Assembly (NCBI GenBank): GCA_034509735.1
Contig: JACGWO010000003.1
Span: 38,982,873 to 39,046,872 of the forward strand
Reading direction: 5' to 3'
DNA from: Sesamum alatum
Taxonomy: Eukaryota; Streptophyta; Magnoliopsida; Lamiales; Pedaliaceae
DNA: 64,000 bases
The translations under genes were made by a program, and so were the position numbers. The notes below the pieces were generated by a model. The model saw only the letters and a list, made by a program, of their open reading frames with translations. It did no database searches and was not told the origin of the DNA. Below are positions 1 to 13,106 of this stretch, piece by piece (positions within the stretch are counted from its first letter, which is position 1; each line of letters opens with the position of its first letter).

Positions 1-60
1 TATATGCAGAGAGAAAGAGTAACTTAATGCTTTTCATATGCATGTCCATCAGCAATGTAC

Positions 61-3000
61 CTTCTTTGCTCGAGGAGTGAATAATCAATCTCTGCTATAA
101 CTGTTGCCTCATCATGTTCTGTGGTTGCAAGTACTTCACCAAACTGCCAGATTCAGCACCTTAATTTAACCATCATTTGCACAGAAATTGCAAAGAGAAA
201 TAAAGGAGTGATGCTCTCCAGGACTTATTGGTAACTTCAATGCTGATGGTTTCATATTTCAAAACCATGAAAAAGACGATATATGTTCATTGCACTCACC
301 GGCCCAACAAGAGTAGAATGCCCCCAGGCCACATAACTAGAACTACAGTCTCTAGCTGGTGAACAAGTTGCTACATACAGCTGGGAGATGAATAGCAGCA
401 TCAGTTAAGTCTACATGCACATGTTGGCTCGTAAAGTTACCAGTGAACATATAGATGTTTTTGTAATGCAAATGGCCAAATTCGTGCACAAGGATCATTT
501 TACCACAGAATCTCTATACTCATTTCATTTTTCAGGCTTAAATAAACTACCTCCATTTGGAGTTGAATATCTACTTGGTGCAATGACCAATCTACTTAAC
601 TAATTCTATGAATGCAATCTTTCGAGTTTTTAAAACTAAACACAATTTTCCCTCTAAATCCCTATACACGAGTTTCTTTCCAAGCAAATAATCTAATTTG
701 CTTTTTCATACATAAATGAAGGAGGACAAAGCGACATAACATTTGTTGAGAACTATGGAATTAAAAAACACATTGTGCAGGCTATGTTTCAATTCAAATG
801 TTAACGACAGGACAGGATTTTTGCTAAAAAGTAACTCAGAAGCGCATAAGCCATATTAAGAAGGAAAAACAGAATGATGAAGTACCTGACAATCTGCTGC
901 CCTGTACAATAAGAAGCAAACATGAACTTTTAGTAGGAGTAATCTATATAATGCGATCAAATTGAATCTACAATAGTTAGGCAGAAAGATGAACAAATAG
1001 TTTGATCAGACAAAACGTCCGGAAAAAACCATTCATGATTCATCTTAAGGAAGAAGCAGCAACCAAGTGTCCAGGTCAAATCAATATATAGTCTTTCACA
1101 CACTGCAGCCTTACTAACCCACAGCAAGCATTAGCATTGGATCAACATTTTTCCATAGGCGAACACTTTTCATATTATAGGCTATCAGCCTAATAAATAG
1201 TATTTTTTGTGAAATTACATGAACCTCATCAATTTATGCAGCGTTAAGCAAAACTGGACCATTTTAAACATTCATTCATCCCAACAAACCAGTGACACCT
1301 AGCAGTTCCAAGTTTTTAAATAATAAGGAGAGTGCTATGACTAATTTGGTTTAGTTTGACAGAATCATCTCTTTTAACTTGTACTGGATGTGCACAAAAA
1401 CGGATATGGAATACTATTCTTGCTCATAAATACACATGACAGGCATGATACAGCAAAATCAAAATTCAATTTGGTAACAGTTATATTACACATTTTATAA
1501 TTTGAACTATAAAAAAGTTGCTAGCAAAATTCAAAGTGCCTAGGCAAGGCAAGTCATTGCAACAACTTAGGCTACAGGCAGACATAGTTTGATCAATTTA
1601 CCTTGCCCGCTGTAATAGCTCCCAGTGAAGGGGACCAGTAGTCATGTTAAAAGCCCCAGGATAACAAAGCAAGTGAGCACCTAAAAGTTAAACAATAAAA
1701 GCCCTGTTAGGAACATGAATCCATGTGAACGAAAAATAGCAGACTATTCAAAGAGAGGCGGAATATCAAATTACTACAGAAAGATTCTTCCATAGAGTTC
1801 ATTGAGACCGAAAAGAAGAGAGTGGTTAGAAAGAGAACGTACATGCATTCTTCAAAAAACTGAAAATATACGTGCGAGACGAAGCCTGAGAGGCTCAAGT
1901 TATGTCAAGCATAGTGTATAGTGGGTAATGAAAGAAATCCCTCCTAATAACTACTTGTAGTTTTGTTGATTATTAATTTTTTACTATTTCTGTTTCATGA
2001 TTTACATTCAGTTCAATTTGATCAACTTAAAGGGATAAAGAAAAATGTTTTGCAACAGAATTAAGCATTATGCACAGAATTGATGTCAAAGTTACATGGA
2101 ACTGTATTACCTGAATGGGTGAATCGAGATCCCTGAGTGGAAACAGTATTTGTTGCTATTTTAAAAAACGTGTAGATATAGAATGTAATAGGAAGGTCAT
2201 CTCTCTCTCTCTCGCTCTTCCTGATTTTGTTTACAATACCTACAAATACGCCTATGATGCCGATTTTGCACTTTTATCCTCCAAGCTTCATTAATCTATT
2301 AATTGCCATCCAAGTAACATAATTATCAATAGACACAATTAGATGGAACTACTATTACATGAAAGGCGAAACCACAATCCTAGCCACTGCAAAATATCAT
2401 CCTGTAACGACCATCCTTGCAAAAAATCAAGTGATCTCCCATAATGGTTGAGGATTCCATGGCTAAGGATTTAAAATATTTTAGTCACATAAAATCAACC
2501 TTCAGAAATACATGCAGGCTGAATGTATAACTTCTCCTGTTACTGTTATAATGAGAACCATGTTGATACTGAGGAATAATAAGTCCAATGAAGAGTTTAT
2601 ACAATCACTTGACAAACATAAACAATATGGAAAACCTAAATGTATCAACCTCAGAGAATTAGATGAACAAGGAACCACACCTCTGGCTGCATATATAGCC
2701 GCTAGCTCTTGGAATCGGATGTCATAGCATATACCTATACCAATACGCCCCACATCTACATACAAGAGGCTGTGGTTAATTCATCAGATGCGAGAAGCTG
2801 GAATAGGCAATACAGAAGCCTCAGGGATGCAAAAGCATAATTGATAACTGTCAAACTCAGGTAGTCAAATCACAAATTGTTAAAAGCTTTAGCAATAAAC
2901 ATAAGAGCTCCTGTGGTCTTTGTCCCCCATATGGATGGTTATCCTCACAGAAGAAAGAAAATAAAATTAGAGAAGGCAGCCAAACATTCTATGATAAAAA

Positions 3001-5068
3001 TAATACTCTTCCATCTCAATTAAATGTTTGACTTGGCACGAGATGTGGACAACTCAAAGCATTTTGTAGCACACACAGGTGATGTTGTAACTTGATGACT
3101 AGTTTCTGAAGTAGCTTAAATGAAATCAGGTGCAGACAAGTAAATTCCGTGATAGAAAAATGTCATCACAGATGCAACATTTTATTGAAAACAACCAATC
3201 TGACAATTAACCTTGTTTTGAAGTGCAAAATGGAAGAGCCATCCAATATGAGACTAAAGGTCTCTGAGATTCAATTCAAAATCAGTAAAGAATAAGGTTC
3301 CAAACTTGAAATGTAGCTGCAGTCCAAAACATTTAACAATGCCTTACAGAGCATTATATCTTCACAAGAAATATTTCTCAATCAAATAGCATCCAGGATA
3401 TTATTCTTTATGCAAGACTAACACGTAAATCATGCTAAATGAAGATCATTAGTTATCAGATTAAAAGATAGCACATAACACCTGTGTCCACGATGGTTGG
3501 GGTCTCCCCTGCTGTGAGAGTCTTTGATTCTTGAAAGGTCATTTTCCCAGGTATATCAATGTCAAACAGATGAATCTGGAAGCAAGAAAAAGAACTCCAA
3601 ATCACCATCGCCCAGAAAAGCCTCTACGTTCAATATCACTGACAGCTTTGAACTCAAATACATGTTTTCTTTACAAAGAAAAAAGCATATACCTTCCTGT
3701 GCTTCGCCTTAAGTTTTCCATCTGTGCCAAAGACACAACAGGCGTTATACAACTTATCACCACTCCGTTCCGGTATGGACCCACCAACTATTGTGATCTT
3801 TAGACTGCGAGAAAGTTCAGACAACATTGCAGTTGAAGGAGATGCATCACCACCAGCATCAATATCCTCTGCATATACTGGAAAACTATCATTTGAATAT
3901 GGACTATTCCATATTTCCTGACATCAAAAGTGTGGAGGTATGTCATATCAAATTTAGTATCTCACACTGAAATTTTGTAAGAAAACAATTACTAGGAGAC
4001 TTAATTGAGTATCTACAAGTCCATGATTACTTGTAGAAAATGAAAATAGTCCCTGAAAGTTGGTTATCAGAAAGGTCATCTTCGAAGAAACACAGCTTGG
4101 TAGAAAATGGAACGTAACAAGATAGTTTTTCATACAAATGGAATTTTGAAATACCATAAGCGATGCAGCACAAATTCTGATAATTACTCAAGAGTGAACA
4201 GTGAAATTTTAAATCCTACTTACAGGAAGAAGAATCAGTTGTGCACCATTCCCTGCAGCCGCCTCAATTACTTGGCGAGCATGAGCAATGTTTTGTTCCT
4301 TGTTAACTGTTACAGATAGCTGGCAAAGCGCGATTTTGAACTGAAAGAAAATGCTGAAATAATCAGAGTGCGGAAGTTTAACCTCCATTTCAAATACACT
4401 CATATTATGAAGTCTTCTCAACCATTTTTTTCCCAATGACGATGCAAATGTTCTTCTATTCTCTATTAATGTAGAGTCACGAATGCAATCGGCAATTTAG
4501 CTCACGCAAGCTCTCCGAACATTCTTAACACCCAACTACTTACAACATAGCACCATGAACACTCTGCCATTACGTGGAATTAGCCTCATTATATCCCAGG
4601 CATGAAAACTACCGCCTCCCAACAGGTAAACGCGAGACTCCCAAATTATAACAACCGGCAATTAAGTAGTTAAAACCATTGCAGAAACATCAAACATACT
4701 AGTTCATAAACACATGCATACAAAGGTGTGAAAAACGAGTCAAGAGAATTTGCCTTGCTGATAGGAGGGTTAGGCGGCGGAATAGCAGGAGGAACTCTAG
4801 CTTCTTCAGAATTAAGTTCAAACCCCATCTTCGCGGTTGTGGCGGATGAAATTGAACGGATCGGCGTCGCCGGTGAACTGCCGCTAACTATTCTTCCGCC
4901 GCGGGAAACGCCGCAAGTGTCCAGATTTCTGAAGGAAAACGCGGGGCGGAAGGGGATTCGAGGAGAGAAGGAACAAGTTGAGGAATGGAGAGTGCGAAGT
5001 TGGAGTGAGGGAGAAAAGAGCATTTCAACGGCGGCATTCATTCTCAGGACCAATCTGTTGAGCATCAT
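61..5068 (-). CDS. Omega-amidase (nitrilase superfamily, NIT2-like), 3' end outside window
   Basis: Hydrolyses alpha-ketoglutaramate and alpha-ketosuccinamate in the glutamine transaminase pathway (family knowledge). Modelled exons on the minus strand: 5068-4754, 4340-4224, 3917-3693, 3575-3482, 2755-2681, 1680-1602, 901-886, 380-300, 143-61; the last coding exon lies beyond position 1. All junction phases agree. The catalytic Glu-Lys-Cys triad is visible: Glu145 opening exon 3 ([10 protein letters not shown]), Lys219 ending it (KAKHRK, followed by IHLFD), and Cys260 in [14 protein letters not shown] Ser/Arg-rich N-terminal extension of about 80 residues before [13 protein letters not shown] fits an organelle transit peptide, as in the Arabidopsis chloroplastic protein. 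Intron 1 appears to start with GC (AAG|GCAAAT), and exon 7 is only 16 nt. The start is the ATG at 5068, with a second Met directly after it. Confidence 0.93.
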
Positions 5069-5329
5069 ACAGAGCTCGAGTTCTTGAGTGACGCTGCTAT
5101 AAATTTCAGATGCTCTCTCCTCAAGCTTTGGGAAATTATTAATTCAAAAAAAAAACACACACACACACAAAAGAGTTATTTATTATTTATCAAAATGCTG
5201 ATTATTACACTTAATTAAAAAAGTTAGACATGTGAGTTATTTTATTTTATTTTATGTGTGTAGTTATTTTATTTTATGTGAATTATCGTAATTTGTTACT
5301 TTTCTTAACTATATGGATAAATTATAGAG

Positions 5330-6131
5330 TTAAATACATTTACCACCCTTAAAGTATTTATCTCACATTAATTACTTTCATAAAGTATTAAAACTTTCAA
5401 AAAAAAAAAACTTGATTTTCTAACTTCTTTCATTTTTAAGTTCAAAAAAGTCCATTTTACCCTTACTAAAAATTGCTTTTTGAAAATTAAAGAAATTTTT
5501 GAAATACCAAAATCACTCTTTTTTGAAACTTTGTCTAATTCTAGTTTCACTTGTTTATCGAGCTCTTTTTATTTTCGTAATCCTAGAGTATTTGGAGCTT
5601 ACTTTATTTTAGTTTCCCTTACTTGTCAAAACAAATTAAAAATAAATTTATACATGCATATATATATATATATTTATATATTTACGTAAATAAATATACA
5701 ATTAATAAAATTGAAATAGTTGATCATGGGCTAATAAGAAAGTATACAATTAATATATATTTATATATATAAGGTAATTATATAAATGTGAAAATTATAT
5801 GAATGTATAAATTTATTTTTAACTTAGTTTGACAAATAAGTGAAACTAAAATAAAATGAGCTCCAAATATTTTAGAATTATAAAAATAAAAAGAGCTCGA
5901 TAAATAAGTGAAAATAAGATTAGATAAAACTTAAAAAAAAGAGTGATTTTAGTATTTTAAAAATTCCTTTAATTTTTTCTATAAATTAATTTTTAGTAAG
6001 GGTAAAATGGACTTTTGGACTTCAAAATTAAAGATGTTAGAATATCAAGGTTTTTTTTGTGAAGGTTTGAATACTTTAGTGGGGTAATTGATGTAGGGTG
6101 GATACTTCTGAGGTGGTAACTGTATTTAATC
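5330..6131. repeat. Foldback element with long inverted repeats (about 0.8 kb)
   Basis: The left arm (about 5330-5656) reappears in reverse complement as the right arm (about 5808-6131). Examples are TTAAATACATTTACCACC at the left end against GGTGGTAACTGTATTTAA at the right, CATTTTACCCTTACTAAAAA against TTTTTAGTAAGGGTAAAATG, and shared GAGCTC-containing blocks near 5560 and 5893. The centre is a TA-rich spacer. There is no coding capacity. A target-site duplication is not clear, so the superfamily is unassigned. Confidence 0.75.
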
Positions 6132-6132
6132 C

Positions 6133-6392
6133 AAAATTATAATAACAACTTAAGGTTAGACCAAAATACACAAACACTCCTTATTTTTTACAAAATTACA
6201 ACTACCACCCTGAGATTATAATTGTATTACAACTACACCTCATATTCAAAAGTCAAAATTTACACTAATACTCCCTGAAAAGTATTACGCTAACACCTCT
6301 CAAGAAATGTAACTGTAATTATACAAAAGACAGAGAGTATTTATGGAATTGGATCTAACTTCTTGGTATCGATATAATTTACCCTAATTATT
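6133..6392. repeat. Degenerate MITE of the GGGTAAATTACAT family
   Basis: The internal order of motifs matches the intact copies at 26171 and 47887 (ACACAAACAC, ACAAAATTACAACTAC, ATTACGCTAACACC, GTAATTATACAAAAGAC), and the right end is TAATTTACCC. The left end is damaged. It abuts the right end of the foldback element. Confidence 0.6.
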
Positions 6393-7412
6393 TTCGTACG
6401 AATGTTCAAATTTGCACTCAACTCAAAAAAAATCCAATCTGAATAAAGCCCAATAAAGGACCCAGGAATCCAGGCCCAAAGACTCGGGAGTGGCATCTGG
6501 GGGAGATAGACTTTAGTAGGAGTCCACAATGTTTCCCTAGGCCCAGAGCAGAGGAGCATATTCTAAACTTATCCGATCACAAGTCCCCAACGATCATAAT
6601 TTTCAAAAATCTTTGTCAGTCTCTTCCGAATTCGTTGGAAGCCTATCCATAGTAATTACTTACTCGAGTCCCAAGGGATTTATACTTTTTTGAGCGGCAA
6701 GGGACTACGGCTATAAAAGTAAGTCTCTCCCCTCCTATGAAGAGTAGCGATTTTCGAGGCATACAAACACGTAAATGACTCACATTTTTACGATTAATTA
6801 TTGCTCTATTATGTTACATCGTTCTCTTTTTTACGTCATTTTATTTTCTAAATTGATTATTGATTTGAACGTTGGAGTGCTGACTATTTTTTGCATGTCC
6901 CCATTTCAAGAGTTGTGAAAAATTCGGTCCAAAGATTCCAAGTCCAATATGATTGTACGAGCAAGTTTTTGCTTATATCGAATGTATTGATTAAATTGAT
7001 GTATTACAAAAAAGAAGAAAAAAATACTTTCTCTAAGCTTTTTTCCAATTAACGAATAATTAATGGTTGTAGCAAACACGGTTTGTCTGTTTAAATTTAA
7101 TATATTAAAATGGAGTTTATTTATTTATTTTTATGAGGTAAAACATTTTAGTTTGTATTACATTTTCAAGCCAAAAAAGAAAAAAAAAAACTCATTTTGT
7201 TGTATTTTTTTGGAACTAAATGAAAGGAAATGTTTCCTTTATTCTTTTTTTTTTTTAAGAATCAAGTATACTTTCTTTTTTTTTTCTTTTTTCATTTTAC
7301 TCCCTTTCAAAAGACTATTTACGTGCATGGTTTAATACTCCATTAGAATATGAAACAGTAGTTAAATAAAATTACGCACATTAAATGAAATCACAAATGA
7401 AATAATAATATA

Positions 7413-7849
7413 GGGTAAATTACAACAAGCTTTGATAAAGTTTGGATAATCCACGTTGTTTGGAAAGTTATAAATACCGCTTGATGTATAATGATGATAC
7501 AAAATTATCAATTTTGCCCTTATTATATTTTTAAAACAAATACTAACAAATTATTAAAAAAAAAAATCAAACGAGGTGGATAAATTATTTTGAAAATTTG
7601 AAAAAAATTATCTACTTAGTCCATAAATTTTTTTAAAAACATTAAAAAAATAAGTACAATTATAATTAATGGTCCACAAGAGCATTTTAATCAGTTTACT
7701 ACAAAAAATGAATGAAAACTTAACCAAAACTAACAGATTGGACTAGTTGTTAGATGACCGTTAAAATCAAGGGGAATTGATAATTTTCCGAACAACAAAA
7801 AAGTATTTATAACTATGCCAAACCTGAAGGGGTTCGTTGTAATTTACAC
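7413..7849. mobile_element. Mutator-type MITE, 437 bp
   Basis: An imperfect palindrome starting GGGTAAATTACAAC and ending GTTGTAATTTACAC. It is flanked by 9-bp near-duplicates AATAATATA (7404-7412) and AATCATATA (7850-7858). TIRs with a 9-bp duplication point to the Mutator superfamily. No ORF of its own. Confidence 0.7.
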
Positions 7850-8215
7850 AATCATATAAGCATACAGAAAATATACTTTTTCCTGTACATTTACTGAAAC
7901 TCAAATTAAAACCCAAGAATTCTTAACAGCAAAGTGTCCCATTCTCTTCAAATTATAATTTATACCCCGAAAGATTCCATATATAATAGATATTGAAAAT
8001 ACCCATAATAAATATGCCACAATTTATATGTTATTAATCAAATACAAGAAACAAAAGAAGGCTTTCTCAGGTGGCCACAAGCTGTGACCTTTCATGTATG
8101 CTGATATCAATACACACATGCTTTGCTGCAGCTTCTTCACAAGCACTTAGGTGTGTAGCAGAACTTCCTCAATCAGCAAACTAAACCATCTCTACTCATC
8201 TTTTCTTCAATTCAA

Positions 8216-11200
8216 TCACAAGTACTGTTTATGTATTCTTGCTCTATTCTCTTCCCACCATACTCTGGCATGCATCTCTCCGAACTTCTCCCGGCTGAAA
8301 TTCCGATTCAACGTCACGTTTTAGTATCGAGTTCTTATTGGGACGACGTGATAAGTGTTTTACATTACAGTATATTTTTTGAAAATAGAATGGTTTTTTC
8401 ATAATGTAGCTCAATCTCAAAAATTGCAGTGTAATTGTGCATTTTCGATATGAGTGAGTATGATTCAAAGGTAAGTTGGTGGATTAGACTGACCTGAATC
8501 TGACCCGTCTGAGTTCTCGTCTACCGTCTGCCAGAGCCCTGATGGTAATATACACACCGGGTTCATCCTGTTCAACCCATTCGGTTTCCAAATCACTGGC
8601 ATTGCTGATGGAGATATCTCCAGCATCTCTGGAGGAGCTAGTCCTCATGGAGGCATCCATTGACGACGTTTCTGTTTTAGCACCGCTGATGCTCGAGAGT
8701 TTTGGAGTTGAGGCAACGCCACAAGAATCATAGTTGGACCGGGAATGCATAGACTGATGGTCAAATGAATCTGATGAGGAGTACTCCATTCCAGTTCCAG
8801 TTGGTCGATGTAGAGTACGAGGTAGTCGCTCTCGACCCAGTGGCGGAGTCACGGGGCTGTCCTCAATGGATTCCATCTTTGAACTGCTATCATCTTCAGA
8901 TCTTGGAGTTGAAGGAACAGGGAAAGCTTGGCGATTTAGCCTCTGCACATTGTACAGTTCCATCACCTTTTCACAGTTTTCAGCCCACCATCTTTGAGCT
9001 TGCCATTTGTTGAACATGTCCCGGCTAATGATATAAGAGCAACATTAATCAGAATGCTTAACTCATCAGGGGTATTGAGACATAACGAGATTCAAAATGA
9101 GCTGTAAGGAAAGATCCCATATGCCACTCCAAAGAAAATAAAACTATGATCAAAGTAACCACGGATATTCAGTGACTTGAACTATAAGAACTTGTTTCAA
9201 GTCTAATTGACAACATTTCTATCAGTGCAGCACGTTACAGGAAGAGAGTTAGATGTTCATTTTCCTTTTTCGTTTTTTCAGAGAAAACGGCTTTCTGTTT
9301 TTCAACAACAGGAAGTGAAACATCTATGACAAAGCCTAAACACGTAGGTCCAGCTAATCAAAGTGTCATCTTTAATTATATTTCATGGAACTGTTATCTA
9401 TTATGCCAAACCACTAAGTTGGACCTACACAAGGTTGTTTATAAGTGCTGCATAGTACAAGGAGACTGAGAATCAAAGATGGGACTCCATCTTATGCAAT
9501 AACTCATTCGCATTTGACTTTGCTTATACGAGTGCAGAAAATATGCCAGGAAAGCAAACAACGAACAAAATGATTAAATCTTCTCACGGGAACGGATAAT
9601 GAGTCACAGTTCCATCGAAAAGATTGAGATACAAGGACACCAAATCCAAAACTATATCATTAGAAGGAATCCTGTTCAAACGCATGTGGTAATAATATAA
9701 AGCAGGGAAAGCAAATTGAGTCCATTCTCATATTTAGCATTCTTGCCTGTTTTATCTTTCTCTTGGACCAATAACTTTTTATCATATGTTATCAGAAACT
9801 TCATGATGGACCACTATGAACTGCCCGCGGCACGATAAGCGGCACATCAACACACATTCAACAGACTGAAACGAAAACATCTAATTAAGAACTTACCATA
9901 TCTTCATCTTCTTAAAAATTGCTCCAGTGTAGGAGCAGTAGAATATGTCCATCCCTTCACTACACTTAGATGGCTCACAAAAACATTGACAAGAAACAGT
10001 TCACAAGAAGGCGTGATGGAGATTGAAAAAGAAAGCAACGGCATCTCCAGACAAGGCAGCAATCAGCAATCAGTAAAAGGTTTTCCAACACTATGAAAAC
10101 AGGCCCACCAAAGCATTTTATCAGTTTTGCCAATCTGGATTTTTACAAAGGGGTAGCAAATTCTCTTTCCTCATGGCCTTTCCATGATGATGAGAATTAT
10201 TACTGTCAGACAAATGTGCTGAAATTTCCATTTAAACAGGGGTCTACCAAATGTGAAAGATTCAGTTTGTTTGCCTGCAGCCCCTAAATTTACTTCAAAT
10301 TGCATGACTATTGGTGTATAACTCTACTTTCTAAGACAGTGTCAGTTTGTGACGTGAGTAAAGTAGCCTTTTTCAAGCATGGACTTTGGAGACATTCATC
10401 ATTCTAATATTTCTTTGTTGTTGAATTTATACCATGAACAAGCCACTCATCTGCTGACAACCTTTAATGATATCCGATTTGTTTGAGATAATATATATAT
10501 ATATATATATATGCTGAATTGTGAAGTAAAAAATGACAAGATACACTATGTCTCCATGTAACTTTTTTTAAAAATAAATCACTTTTTTTTTTAAGTAAAA
10601 AGATAAGCTTCCTGGGAACACTTTTGAATTCTGAAATTACTGAAATGGTAAATTATAACGGGCTCTCATGAAATTTATCATAATTATAAATACATCTTGT
10701 TGTTTGAAAAATTGCAAATACCCCGTGAAATTAATGGTCGCTTAACAAGTACCCCTTGTGGCAGCCATTAGACAGCCGTTAATTCCAGAATTATTTGTAA
10801 TTTTTCAAATAATGAGAGGTATTCGTAATTATGAAAAAACTCAGGAGATACCTTTGTAATTTTCCCTTACTAAAAATGTAAAACTTTTTAATCTTTGAAA
10901 CTACTGAATGAAGAGCGATTTGGATCATGCATAGCATTTAAAATCCTATAATGAGACTTGCCCCACAAAAAGTTAAAATCAAATACATAATGAGGTGAAA
11001 TGCTCTAACTATCAAAGAAATAGTAGTAAGAAGAAAGTAACAAAGTGTTAACTTTAAATCATCATCAAGACGTCTACCTCAATCAAATGGAAATTAATGA
11101 TAAATACTAAATTGTCTTTATGAATCAAATTAAGATTGATTTTAGGGAAAATCTTCATAGGAGTTCAAATTCATGCTACAACTAATGTTTTTATGCACTA

Positions 11201-13106
11201 ATATATGAATGATTATCAAGTACTCATCATATTTTTCTGAAATAAAGTATGTATCAACCATATAACTAATGACTATATATAACTATTGTTGTGGAGCATC
11301 TAAAAGGCCCTCTATTGGCCATAAAGCTCTAAGCCAATTGATCCTCAATCAGTATTAGAACCATAGAACAAAATTAGTCAACACCTAAGTACTAATCATG
11401 ATTGCCAATTATGCTAAATCGTAGACTCCCACTAACAATTTAATAATCCATCTGATTAAATCTATTTTGGTTCAACTTTGAGTTTAAGACGCAAATAAAA
11501 AAGGGTCAGTATATATCTATACATATTACACTTAAAAATGATGATTGAAACTTAATGTCAAAGTTTAATTAATTTAAGTGAAGAAAAAATATCTGATTTT
11601 GGAAAATAAAATCTCATTTGTAAAATAGTGTTTTTAAAAAAGGGATAATTACACCGTCCTCTCTTAAGTTTGGTGTAATTATACGTAGACCTTCTATAAT
11701 TTGAAAAATTACATCTAGTACCCCTAATATTTATTTTCGTCTAACATATAGATCCCTCCATCAGTCAAAAATTTACTGAATTTACTGATATTAGCAAAAT
11801 AATATAATAAAAATCCATGTTTACCCGATAAGTCTATTATTCACTTATTATAAGTCAAACAAATCAATTTCTTATCAAACTACCCTTATATTTTTATTCA
11901 ACTTTTTTAATAATATCAACAAATTCGGTAAATTTTAACTAATTACGAGATCTATTTGTTAGCCGAAACAAATGTAATTTTCTAAATTATAAGGAGTCTA
12001 CTTGTAATTGTAATTATACTGAACGTTCAGGGTGTACGGTGTAATTATCTTTCAAAAATGATGAATTTGGAACAATTTGTAATTATTTCTATTTTGTCAA
12101 AAGAAACAAACTGAAGAAATGGGATTCCCAATTTAAGTATTCTATTTCTTGTCTTGCCTACCTAAGTTAACAAATCAAGTAAAGTGGCCTTCACATTTAT
12201 GGACTACACTACAAATTCGAGAAATGACAAACAAACAAAACTAACTTCACATTTAAAAATAATGCACACCCAAACATTTATAAAATTCTAACTTGAATCG
12301 AATTTGATCATATTTAAATTAATAATATGACAAATATAACACTTGCCAAAATTATTTAATTATTTGTAATTGGACGAAACTTGATTTGACAATACTTTTT
12401 CTAACACAATTAATCTTTTCAACTAATCAAAACGCCACCAGAAATGGTTGAAATTACCAAAACAGTACCTGAATCGAATCCGCTTAAGATCATTGCCCCC
12501 ACGGGGCAAGGAGACAAAGGTAATTAACACGCCGGGCTCGACCTGAGCCACCCACTCCTTTGGCTCGTTCTCTTCCACGAACACAACCGGGTCGACCCGC
12601 CGTCCGCTCGCCGACGCCGGCGTCCCCTCCCCGCTGGAAATCCCCTTCAGCCTCGCCTCCAGCTCCCTCCTCCCCGCCGTCGAGCTCGAGTTCGAGCTTG
12701 AGCTCCCTGTCCGCCGGTACGACCAACGGAATTTGTCTAACGCCGCCGCAGCGTCCGACTCGCCAACGTCGTAGCTTCCGCTACTCCGCTGCTGCGCAGC
12801 CGTCTGGTTCGCGCACGGCGCGCAGTGGCGGTACGCACCCGACGCCTTCAACGCCATATCCTTGATCTACGAAAATTCTCAAACAACATTTTCAGAATGA
12901 ACGATAACAAATTTCCACACTCCGCCCAAAAAACAAAGCAAAGTTAATGGAAATCCACGATCCGATGATTGAATAACCTGAGAGGAGAGGGTTTTGATGG
13001 CTTGCTTAGTAGGAGTGCCATTGGAGTTGAATTTTTCCGGCGGCAGATGATCAATCGACGACGACTCCTCGCTCGGTTGCTTCGAACGTGCTATGCATGT
13101 AAGCAT
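8216..13106 (-). CDS. BREVIS RADIX-like (BRX family) protein
   Basis: Plant-specific regulator family acting at the plasma membrane in polar auxin transport and vascular or stomatal cell polarity. Exons: 13106-12978, 12866-12469, 9024-8494, 8294-8216, giving 378 aa with consistent phases. Visible: the N-terminal MLTCIA motif, whose Cys is a likely palmitoylation site by family analogy; the conserved [12 protein letters not shown] segment opening exon 2; a first BRX domain (about residues 146-201, from EWVAQVEPG to WWAENCEKV, split by intron 2); a Ser-rich linker; and a C-terminal second BRX domain (about 324-378, from EWVEQDEPG to the end RIHKQYL). Exon 2 is strikingly GC-rich against its AT-rich surroundings. 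Intron 2 is 3.4 kb and carries two MITEs. Likely orthologue group: BRXL rather than BRX itself, judging by the neighbouring genes. Confidence 0.95.
10646..10866. mobile_element. Short Mutator-type MITE in intron 2 of the BRX-like gene
   Basis: Begins TGGTAAATTATAACGGG and ends TTTGTAATTTTCCC. Flanks TTACTGAAA (10637-10645) and TTACTAAAA (10867-10875) match at 8 of 9 positions. The TTGTTTGAAAAATT motif and its inverted partner relate it to the 430-bp copies; it is an internally shortened version of 221 bp. Confidence 0.65.
11642..12049. mobile_element. MITE, 408 bp, in intron 2 of the BRX-like gene
   Basis: Left end GGGATAATTACACCGTCC pairs with right end GGTGTACGGTGTAATTATC. Flanking TTTTAAAAA (11633-11641) and TTTCAAAAA (12050-12058) differ at one of 9 positions. 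Its interior differs from the other MITEs, so it is probably a distinct family; a right-half copy lies near 32020-32170. Confidence 0.65.

Larger units (their letters stand above)
5091..8215. other. Intergenic, AT-rich, transposon-derived
   Basis: No gene recognised. It holds the start-side flank of the omega-amidase gene (to about 5150), a 0.8-kb foldback repeat, a degenerate short MITE, a 437-bp Mutator-type MITE and poly-T/poly-A rich sequence. The part from about 7860 to 8215 is probably the 3' UTR and downstream flank of the BRX-like gene, which is transcribed leftwards. Confidence 0.6.

Noticed and set aside
12560..12865. 101-codon Pro/Ser-rich frame on the plus strand
   Set aside because: Antisense shadow of the GC-rich BRX-like exon 2.
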